Below are positions 55,861 through 64,000 of a stretch of 64,000 nt of DNA, in pieces. Position 1 is the first letter of the stretch, and every line of letters begins with the position of its first letter. The notes below the pieces were generated by a model that saw only the letters and a program-made list of their open reading frames with translations, ran no database searches and was not told the origin of the DNA. Source of the stretch: Zychaea mexicana. Lineage: Eukaryota > Mucoromycota > Mucoromycetes > Mucorales > Lichtheimiaceae. The translations under genes and the position numbers were made by a program. The DNA lies in the NCBI RefSeq assembly GCF_025766255.1, contig NW_026516704.1:248001-312000 (forward strand). The letters are read 5' to 3'.

Positions 55861-57411
55861 AGTTTTTGTATATTCATTTCACCATCTTTTTCTTTTTTTT
55901 TCACTCGCTAGCTTTCCCTTTGACACGCTTTTTTTCAACTTTCTAACATTGGCCTTGCTTGGCCATATTTTATTTATTGTATTACTTTCATATTGTGGTC
56001 TGTTGGCCACGATGGTTTTTGCCTCGCTTTTTTTTTTCTTTTTAACTTTTGCTTGTTTCGTAGCCTTGTTTGGCCCTTTTTTTTTTCAAAGAATATATAA
56101 CTTTTGTTTCGTGGGCTCACGAGGCCTGTCCTAAAAATGATTGTCAATAGTTTGGAATAGGGAATGCTTATTATAGTACGTTTTCTGAAGCATGATAAAT
56201 TGCATTTGATAAATTAGTTGCACTTGATGCAGAGCTTAAGATGTAGGAATTAGATTATATATATACATGCAGTACTGGATATGGCTCTAATTATAGTAAT
56301 TTAATAATGGACACTCGAGACGACTGTGTACAGTATACCACGAACGATACATGGTTAGCAGCATGGCGATAATGTATTACTGGGAACAGAAATATGTTGT
56401 TTAAATGAAGGCGATGTAGATTAGTTTTTCTCTCCAAAAATGTTCGTACTGCTGCAGATGTTGCGCTGGTTTTTCGCGCCTTCCGCTGTCAAAATGCATT
56501 GTGAATACATTAATCTTGAGCAGTTATCAAGGAAGGATAGTCATTAGAACTGCTTATAGTTAGTTCATCGTTCGATAGCGGTTACAAAGTGGTTTTATAA
56601 TCGTTGCAATGGCAGCAATAAGTTGCTGTTATTCATCAGTCAGGCAAAGAAAGGAACAAGATATGACATGTACCTACACAACACTAACTATCTCTACCTA
56701 GTGTCTGTTACATGTTCAAAGTACAGGAAAGGAGAGAAAACATTGTTAATATCTCAAGCATAGATAGAACAGCGTATACCGTTCAATCCACTGAATCAAT
56801 GTGCCATCTATACTAATGCTTCTTGAAAGCTATCAACAAGGTACCTGACGAGACAGAAGAAAGATAGGGTTAGTCTGAAGTGTAGACACTGATGTTGGAT
56901 CTATGTGTATGTTAGAGTGTAGTAGTTTTGCTAACACCATGGCATCCATATCACTGTCATCTAACATTGAAAGTATTGGAGAGATCACTAAAATGTAGGC
57001 TCTTTGAGTGGTACGGTTGCTGTATGTAGCTAGCATGATACAAATTACACGACCTAGAGCCGCTCATTCATAAAGAACAGCACGATTTAAAAAACTTATT
57101 CTGCAATCTCGGATGACATTAACCTTTCCTTGAATACATGGAATCAATGCCCGGTTCAATTAAAGCATTTTGAAGGTTTTCTGTAATTATTCTAAAGATA
57201 CCAAGCTCTTCTTTTATTAATAACAAGCAGGTCCACGGCTCTACTTATAAAAACGGTCCCCAACAATTGATATTCGCAGATATCATTCGGTATAACCAAT
57301 GATATCGCTGGATATCACTGTGGTCCTGCTATCGGGATTTCAAAAAATGGTGGACCCAGGTGGACTTTGGTGGACCTCAAGATTTTATACTTTGTTGTAT
57401 TGAGATTACTT
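55861..57411. other. Crypton 3' flank and rest of the Helitron intron, no gene seen
   Basis: T-rich stretch (55861-56100), then ordinary AT-rich sequence. Near the end (57270-57411) GATATC/GGTGGACC motifs precede the 3' splice site TACTTTAG at 57411; similar GGTCCACAG and GGGACCC bits lie at 52810-52850. Confidence 0.4.
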
Positions 57412-60400
57412 TAGGTAATGAAGGGTGGGCGATTAACGCAAACTCAAATAATCATGACATTACCATAATGGAGTGGTACAAATACCGCCTCATGGTTCGT
57501 GACGGTGCTGATGGTGATGCTGATGCCAACGATTTACATCGATTCGGAAAGTTATTCCAACAATTCATCGTTGATATGTATGCGAAAATGGAATTCAACC
57601 GCTTGGGATTCATACGTCTGAACCAAGATCGATTACGCTCCGATCTTTACCGCAATGTTGTAGACGCAATGAACGTGGGTGATAATGACTTGACCAGCGT
57701 TGGAAGACGTGTTATCTTGCCGTCATCATTTATCGGCTCTCCACGCCATATGCAGCAGCTGTACCAAGATGCCATGAGCATTGTGCGTCGCTTTGGCAAA
57801 CCTGACCTTTTCGTTACTTTCACCTACAATCCGAACTAGCCAGAAATTCAAGATTCCCTTTTACTAAGACAGCGTGCCCCTGATCGCCCTGATATCACTG
57901 CACGTGTTTTTAGACTGAAATTGAAGCAGCTGATGGAAGATCTCACGAAGAACATGGTCTTGGGCGATATCGTTGCACACGTTCACACTGTCGAGTTTCA
58001 GAAACGTGGCCTCCCACATGCGCACATATTGCTTATCATTTCGGACGAAGACACGCCACACACAACTGCTCACTGTGACGATATCGTTTCGGCTGAACTC
58101 CCCGATGCTGAGCGCTATCCAACTGCACGTGCGACTGTTGAGCGGCATATGATGCACGGTCCATATGGCATGTTAAATGCTCGATCCCCGTGCATAGAAG
58201 ACGGTAGATGTACAAAGCGATATCCTAAAGAGTTTCACGAGGACACGGCAATGAATGACGATGGCTATCCTGTGTACCGCCGATGTAACAATGGAGACTA
58301 TGTTACGAAACCAGGAAATATCAGACTCGACAATCGCTGGGTGGTCCCTCACAACATCTACCTGTGCGCCAAATATGATGCACATATCAATGTGAAAATT
58401 TGCACGTCTATTCATTCGATCAAATACGTCTACAAGTATGTCTATAAAGGTCATGATCGTGCATCTGCCACAGTTATACAACAACAAGTCAACAACGATC
58501 CTGCAAATGCAAATGGGAATGACGAACAACCGGTCGATGAAATCCAAACCTTTCTTGACGCATGCTACGTTTCTGCTTCGGAAGGATGTTGGCGACTGTT
58601 TTCGTTTTCCTTATACCATGAATATCCTGCATACCAGCGATTGGCGGTTCATTTGGAAAACGAGCAGACAGTGAATTTCGGAGACGATGAAACTCCTACC
58701 GAAGTCGTTGGACGGGCCAGCATGGTTTCAATACAACCAAGAGTATGAGCATGCCCGCACGATTTTATACCCTGATTTTCCAGAACGACATGTCTTTGTT
58801 TCTACTCAACGTCGATGGAAAATTCGTGAACGTCGTTTCAATGGCACCATTGGTCGTATCTACGCTGTCTCTCCTCGCGAAGTAGAAAAGTACCATCTTC
58901 GACTTTTACTTTATCATGTCCTTGGTGCGACATCGTTTATTGACATGCGCACAATCAACAAAGGTACTCCAGAACAGGGGATCCTGCCTACTTTCCAGGC
59001 CACTGCTCGACGCCTTGGTCTTCTAACCGGCCAGCAAGAATGGAGTGATTGTATGCACCAAGCAGTTACTTACCAGTAGCCACATGCATTACGACGGCTT
59101 TTTGCTATCCTTTTGGTGTTTTGCCATCCTGAAGATCCTTATGCTTTGTGGTTGGATCATCGTGATAGTATGGCGGAAGACTATCTTCACACTGCACGTC
59201 AGGACATGAACGATCAAAGTTTGCAATTCACAGATGCCATATATAACCGCGCTTTACTGCAAATCGAATCCGTCATGGTTCAGTTATCGAGATCACTGCG
59301 AGATTTTGATGGATTCGTTGTTCCAGAGCCTGATGATGAGGATGATGACGTCGGTGCTGGAGAGCCTTTGCTCATCCGCGAGCACCGTCGATTGACAGCA
59401 CGTCTGGCTTTACAGCCTCAGCGTCAGCTGCAATTCAATGAGGATCAGCAAACAGTTTTTGATGCTGTGATTCGCTCTCTCAATGCTCCCCAAAACGAGC
59501 CCAAACTGCACTTTGTTGACGGCCCTAGAGGAACTGGAAAGACATATCTTTTCAATGCTATACTTGAAAATGTCCGGCGCGCTGATGGTATCGCCCTTGC
59601 AGTGGCCACAAGTGGTACGGCAGCTCTTTTGTTGGATGGAGGACGTACGGCTCACTCAACCTTCAAGATTCCATTGGAGGTGAATCGAACGTCTATGTGC
59701 AGTTTTACACCTCGATCTGACACAGCAAGATTAATTAAAATGGCGCGTATCATTATTTGGGATGAAGCGTCCATGATAAGCCGCGACCTCATCGAAACTG
59801 TGAACCAGAGCATACAAGATACCATGCGCACTGAGGATCCTGCCCTTGCTGATGTCCCTTTTGGCGGTAAAGCTGTTGTGTTTGGCGGTGATTTTCGTCA
59901 GGTATGACCTTAATTTAGCACTAAGGTTTGGGGTGGTCAGAGTTAACAATAGGAGCACATCGGCATACGGTTTAATATTGTCTTATGTTATGAATAGGTC
60001 CTTCCTGTAATTCCGAATGCTGAGTGCCCGCAAATTGTCGAGCAATGCTTGAACAGAGCTACTGCGATTTGGCGCCATGTTACAGTCCACCACTTATGCA
60101 ATAATATGTGTGTTCAGCAAGCTGCTCATACAGCTGATGCTACAGAGCTACGTGAATTTGCCGAATACCTACTTCGAATTGGTGATGGTGCTGAGCCATT
60201 AGTTCCAAATACAGAAGATAGAGTCTTAATTCCTCGCCAAATGCTGATGCCGCGTTACAATACTAACGAGCTCATTGACGTTGTGTTCGGTGATCTGAAC
60301 TCACCAAATGTGGACCGTGATTTTCTAACTAGTCGTGCAATTTTGACACCTAAAAACAAGGATGTTGCTGTTCTGAACGAGCGGGTTCTCGATCAGTTTC

Positions 60401-60975
60401 TAGGCAAATACCTTGAGGAGTTAAAAAGTGCTGACTCGGTCGACGATCCAGAGGACCAAATCGCTTACCCTCCTGAACTCCTTAATTCCCTTGATCCATC
60501 CAACCTTCCACCACATTGCCTCAAGCTTAAAGTTGGCTGCCCAGTGATGTTGCTACGAAACTTGCATACTGGAAATGGTCTCTGCAATGGTACTCGATTG
60601 ATTGTTCGCTCTGTCCGCCGATATGTCCTTGAAGCCGAGATTGCCACTGGACCACAAACTGGCACAATTGTTCTAATTCCACGCATCACCCTCACACCGT
60701 CGCAAGCCCACTGCCTAATACAATTCAAAAGAACGCAGTTCCCTGTTCGATTGGCATTCTCAATGACAATCAACAAAGCCCAAGGTCAAACTTTTGACAG
60801 CGTTGGTCTCTACCTACCAGAGCCGCCATTTACACATGGCCTCCTATATGTAGCAATGTCTCGGGTCTGTAGACCATCTGCCATCCACATTATAGTCGAT
60901 CCAGAAAACTCTACTTCACCTGATCAACCTGGGCTCAATATAAGAAATGTCGTATATAATGAAGTTCTTCTATAA
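57412..60975 (+). pseudogene. Helitron Rep (HUH, two Tyr) and PIF1-like helicase
   Basis: Exon 57412-59901 begins GNEGWAINANS. Rep: VEFQKRGLPHAHILLII (HUH metal site) and SIKYVYKYVYKGHDRA (two catalytic Tyr). Helicase: FVDGPRGTGKTYLFNAI (Walker A), GGRTAHSTFKIP, ARIIIWDEASMISRD (Walker B), GGKAVVFGGDFRQ. A short intron (59902-59997) leads to the last exon: VLPVIPNAECPQ, LKVGCPVMLLRNL, AFSMTINKAQGQTFDS, LLYVAMSRVCRPSAIHI, ending at 60975. Damage: TAG 57837-57839 in TYNPN-stop-PEI where Trp is expected, a frame change near 58720, and TAG 59077-59079. This is the rolling-circle transposase of the element, now inactive. Confidence 0.9.
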
Positions 60976-61312
60976 CTCATATACGAGCATTTATGCTTTT
61001 CTCTCTCCATTACCATTTATATACTGTCCCTCTTTCCGTTGCTTCATATAGTTCTCTTTTCCATTTTTCCATTGACTTCACTCTACTCTACTTCATTTTT
61101 TTTAATCCCATTTCAATACTTAGATTTCTCTTCTCTTACACTCATACTGAACATATATTATGTACTTATACTTACAATTGATAACACATAACACATTAGA
61201 GTAATGTAGGGTTTCGGGTGCTTTAGCAGTTAGGGTTTAGTAATATGCAAAGCGAAGTTGTTTAGGCTTGAATACTTCAAGATCACTGATTCAGCCATGA
61301 ATAAGCAACGAG
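60976..61312. other. Helitron 3' untranslated region
   Basis: T/C-rich sequence after the helicase stop; no gene. Confidence 0.4.
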
Positions 61313-61444
61313 AGGGGGTTTGGGGGGCTTACCCCCAATCTGGGGGTCAAGGGGGGAACCCCCTTGCGACATGTTCCTGTTGAATGACACGGAGCGAAGC
61401 GGAGGGGCTCATTCAGCCGAGCGAAGCGAGGCAGGGACCGCTAG
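61313..61444 (+). repeat. Helitron 3' terminal zone with GC-rich hairpins, ending CTAG
   Basis: GGGGGGCTTACCCCCAATCTGGGGG and AAGGGGGGAACCCCC form hairpins. Then GGAGCGAAGCGGAGGGGCTCA, GAGCGAAGCGAGGCAGGGACCG and the terminal CTAG. The order matches 3741-3886. Confidence 0.7.
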
Positions 61445-62330
61445 TTTACTATTATAATTTAACTCATTAATAGTTAAATTTTTATTAACCTCTTTTCTTA
61501 TTGGATAAACAAAATTATTATGACTAAAATCATAACCATATTCATTTGCATTTTCTATAAATTTTCAACAAATAGATTATATCCACCATCCATTCTAATA
61601 CAATCTAAATTATTTATATTCTTATATAGTTTCATATTAGGGACATAGTTCCATTATTACCCTATACACATTTTTCACTATTTGAAATATATATAATACT
61701 TTTATTAATATATACTATTATTTGAGTCCTTAAACCAGGTCCCTTTAATTTATATGAATACAATCCACTTTTACTTTCATTTAGATTATAGTATTTTATT
61801 TTACTATCATGACTATCAATATATAAAGTTACATTTTCAAATCCATTTGGATTATATGTATTTGCTGCTAAAATTCTAATTTTTATATTTGAAAATAAAT
61901 TTTCTAAATCATTTTTTACTTGTTTATTAAGATTATTATAATTATTTATCCAAAAATCCTTATATAAATCATAAAAAGATGTGTATGGAATTATATTTAC
62001 CATTTCAGGTCCTGTTCTACCAGATACTATATGATATAATAAAATTAATCCTTTTTCTACTTCACGATAAGGTCCTAGATATTCTCGGTTAGTATATAAT
62101 TTAGTTAAAAAAGAATAAATAGGAATATATCCTAATTTTTTTAATAGTTCATTTTTTATTTCTTTCATAATTTCATTACTTTTTATATCTTTTATTTTTG
62201 TACGATGATTAAATCTATTTTTTATTTCAGGCCAAGGATCCTGTAAAAAATTCTAATTATTAACTATTAATTTATTAACTTCATCATTTAATTTATCTTT
62301 AAATTCGATATTTATATTATCAATGTCCAT
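61445..62330 (-). pseudogene. N-terminal and catalytic part of the AT-rich chromodomain transposase
   Basis: Minus strand from ATG 62330: MDIDNINIEFKDKLND, TAG at 62253-62255 where the copy at 1-409 has Trp, then KELLKKLGY-like LLKKLGYIPIYSF, REVEKGLILLYHIVSG, IPYTSFYDLYKDFW, then VTLYIDSHDSKIKYYNLN (first Asp), GPGLRTQIIVYINK, a stop at 61662-61664, and after frame changes CIRMDGGYNLFVE (second Asp region) and YDFSHNNFVYPIRKE. The gene is cut at 61445 by the Helitron; its remaining helix block and chromodomain are at 50372-50981. The layout of Asp boxes suggests the IS5/PIF-Harbinger DDE group, but the match is by pattern only. Confidence 0.7.
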
Positions 62331-62518
62331 TTTTTATTATACTATTTTTTCAATTTCTATTGTATTTATTTTATTAATAGATAATAGTAAAATTGCATCA
62401 ATTCCAACTTGTCCCCAAAGGGGCAACTTTTGGTAAGCCTCTCTTTATATTCCTTACTCACTCCCTGATTTGATTCCTATTAATTACTCTTATTGTTTAC
62501 TTTTTTCACTACTTTACT

Positions 62519-63251
62519 ATGTCTGCTACCTCTCCCTCTACCCCTCTTCCTACTACCGCTAATGAAAGGGCTATTTGTATTCCTGACCTATTTGAGGTGA
62601 TGCCTAAGTGTCTTGATGTCTAGAAAACTATAGAGTAAGTAGTAGTTATAAACTTTACTTTGTGTGATATTTAAAAAAAGTCATGAAGGTTGCTAATATA
62701 TAGTAAAAGGTATATTCAAGAGCTTGGGATTATTCTAAAGGAGAAGTTCTGTGGTGATGGGCACCTTATGAAGCTGTCTGATAGCCCACGTGATGGTTTA
62801 CTTTGGTCTTGTACTAAAAGAAGAACTTATACTGCTAAGCCTAAGGTTGTATCTGCTTGGAAGGGGTCTTTTTTTGGTGGTCATCACAAGGAGAACTTTG
62901 GCCGTATACTTTTGGTAGCCTACCTTTGGCTAGTAGGTAGTTTTCCCACAGAAATGTACTAGATGTCTTAGCTTAGCTTGCCAACTATTAGGGGAGTTGT
63001 TAAAGACCTCTTTTTTATGATTGAAGCTGATTTGAAGACTGAAGATGTTGTAATTGGTAAGTTCTATATACCTTTTTTTATTCCATCTTATTTATTGCTT
63101 ACTAAGCTACTTATTTACTTTGACTAGGTGGCCGTCTCCCAAATGGAGAACAGATTATTGTGGAAATTGATGAAAGCAAATTTGGCAAGACTAAGCTTAC
63201 CAAAGGTGGCTATGGCAAACATGTTGAAGGTGTTTGGGTAGTAGAGGGTAT
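62519..63251 (+). pseudogene. Merlin/ISXO2-type transposase, copy 2, cut by a retrotransposon
   Basis: Exon 1 MSATSPSTPLPTTANERA ... PKCLDV-stop-KTIE ends at GTAAGT (TAG where Trp is expected). Exon 2 carries a zinc-type start FCGDGHLMKLSDSP and GLLWSCTKRRTY, HHKENFGRILLVAYLWL, then two TAG codons at likely Gln positions (62960-62975), and PTIRGVVKDLFFMIEADL. After an intron (63058-63127): NGEQIIVEIDESKFGKTKL (first catalytic Asp) and HVEGVWVVEG. It breaks at 63252 where an LTR begins. The same domain order as the copy at 29.5 kb, but divergent in sequence. Confidence 0.75.
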
Positions 63252-63438
63252 TGTGCTACCGACTAGGTAGCAGTTAGTCAAGGAACCTGGGCCCCGGCCT
63301 GGGTTGTACAAAGCTTATTAGGCCCAGCAGTATATAAAGGCTGGCTGGGCTGGGAAAATAAAAAGTAACCTCTTTTCCACTGAATCATTCACTGACCTGG
63401 ATAAACGTTCCCTATAGACAAGGCCCTAGTCTATAACA
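63252..63438 (+). repeat. Short 5' LTR (187 bp)
   Basis: TG...CA ends, with TATATAAAGG at 63332 as a probable TATA box and GGAACCTGGGCCCCGG in its first part. Its partner LTR is not in the window, so the call rests on the ends, the TATA box and the primer-site-like sequence after it. Confidence 0.55.
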
Positions 63439-63487
63439 CTTGGTAGTGGAAGTTTCGATTCATCAATCAATAGTCAACAAGTTATAA

Positions 63488-64000
63488 GCAAGTCAGCAAG
63501 AGCACGTGCAAGGACAAGGCAAGCTGAACGAACAAGAACAACGTCAAGAAATAAAGCAATTCTGGTCAAGCTTTCTATCAACACCAGTAGACCAGCTATT
63601 GGAGAAATTTGCATCTCGGAACCAAGAGAAGAGAGTGCAAGACCCACATACTGGAGTAGACTCTTCTAGTCAAGCAAGTACCAGTAAACAGATTATTAGC
63701 CCTAAGCCGACACAGTCAACTTCGACTAGGAGCAGGTATGTCGAAGCAAGTGAAGCCATAGAGCAAGAAGTTCTGGACCACGAAGTAGCTCCCAGCAATA
63801 TGGAAAACCTAAAGGAAGTAGGACAAGTTCCCTCATTGAACTCAAGTATAATGAACGAAGCACAAGAAGTACCTATACCCATGGATCCAGGTACCGAGCC
63901 CCACTATATGGGTGACACAGTGGCACTAGCCCTGCAAGAAGTACACCACCTCCAGGACCAGCTCAATACTCAACTCCCATCAGAAATGCATAAGGTCTAT
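63488..64000 (+). CDS. gag-like open frame of the second LTR element, partial
   Basis: 171 codons open to the window edge with no stop: EIKQFWSSFLSTPVDQLLEK, Ser/Thr/Glu-rich sequence (SKQIISPKPTQSTSTRSR) and a likely coiled coil LALQEVHHLQDQLNTQL. The start codon is unclear, because the frame has no ATG until MENLKEV. No zinc knuckle or enzyme domain is visible yet, so the gag call is by position. Confidence 0.45.

Larger units (their letters stand above)
50982..61444 (+). mobile_element. Helitron with Rep/helicase gene and a nested Crypton
   Basis: The 5' end TC at 50982-50983 follows host A 50981. The 3' end CTAG at 61441-61444 precedes host T 61445. This is the canonical A^TC...CTRR^T Helitron insertion, with no target duplication. 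The two host sides are the two halves of one AT-rich transposase gene, which supports the ends independently. A GC-rich hairpin zone (GCGAAGCG motifs) sits just inside the 3' end. Contents: an exon of unknown origin (51109-51299), a Rep N-terminal part with zinc knuckles, a Crypton, and the Rep/helicase body. Confidence 0.8.
63252..64000 (+). mobile_element. 5' end of an LTR retrotransposon inserted in Merlin copy 2
   Basis: LTR 63252-63438 begins TGTGCTACCGAC and ends CTATAACA. A primer-binding-like TGGTAGTGGAAG follows at 63441, then an open frame to the window end. The rest of the element, its 3' LTR and its target duplication lie beyond the window. Confidence 0.65.

Noticed and set aside
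61200..61260. TTAGGG-like bits as telomere repeats
   Set aside because: Only isolated GTTAGGG and GTAGGG occur, not a tandem run.
709..62330. Reassigned stop codons (TAA/TAG as Gln)
   Set aside because: Stops also fall at Trp and Arg positions, and the 1241-codon pol and MULE B use a standard code without internal stops.

Overview
The window reads as a transposon-rich, AT-biased stretch of a filamentous fungal genome, most likely an early-diverging (Mucoromycota-like) fungus. This placement is inference. It rests on short GT-AG introns, a Crypton with a Gcr1-type C-terminus, a chromodomain Ty3 element, Merlin (ISXO2-type) and Tnp2/CACTA-type transposases, and MULE transposases joined to OTU protease domains. 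The only host gene I recognise with confidence is a tRNA-Lys(CTT) at 20.74 kb. Nearly every other coding stretch belongs to a mobile element or to an unrecognised repeated gene family (called family F here).

Layout. 0-3 kb: start of an AT-rich DDE transposase (-), then a Helitron helicase fragment split by a 974-bp hAT-like element. 3.9-13.3 kb: one 9.4-kb composite MULE, with 82-bp outer terminal inverted repeats and a perfect 9-bp target duplication, carrying two transposase-OTU genes that point at each other. 14.9-20.2 kb: an intact family F gene (-) and a Tnp2-type transposase relic (+), then the tRNA. 22-26 kb: AT-rich MITE, tandem repeats and a second family F gene split by a PIF/Harbinger-type MITE. 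27.6-31.4 kb: Merlin element with a satellite-like array. 32-33.1 kb: third family F relic. 33.2-37.2 kb: a third MULE-OTU element with 101-bp TIRs and a 9-bp target duplication. 37.7-40.6 kb: second Tnp2 relic (-). 40.9-42.5 kb: MITE and hairpins. 42.6-48.7 kb: complete chromoviral Ty3 retrotransposon with a fold-back MITE inside gag. 49-62.4 kb: an AT-rich chromodomain transposase gene split by a 10.5-kb Helitron, whose Rep/helicase gene carries a Crypton inside what reads as one of its introns. 62.5-64 kb: a second Merlin transposase, broken by the 5' end of another LTR retrotransposon that runs off the window.

Theme. Insertions are nested up to three deep, and several boundaries can be read to the base (8-bp hAT, 9-bp MULE, TAA Harbinger, 5-bp LTR, and A/T Helitron targets). 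Most broken genes carry only a few nonsense codons, nearly all at expected Gln, Trp or Arg codons. This points to C-to-T/G-to-A decay (RIP-like mutation or cytosine deamination) rather than random decay. The best candidates for something new are the twin-transposase composite MULE, the MULE-OTU fusion lineage, the AT-rich transposase ending in a chromodomain, and gene family F.
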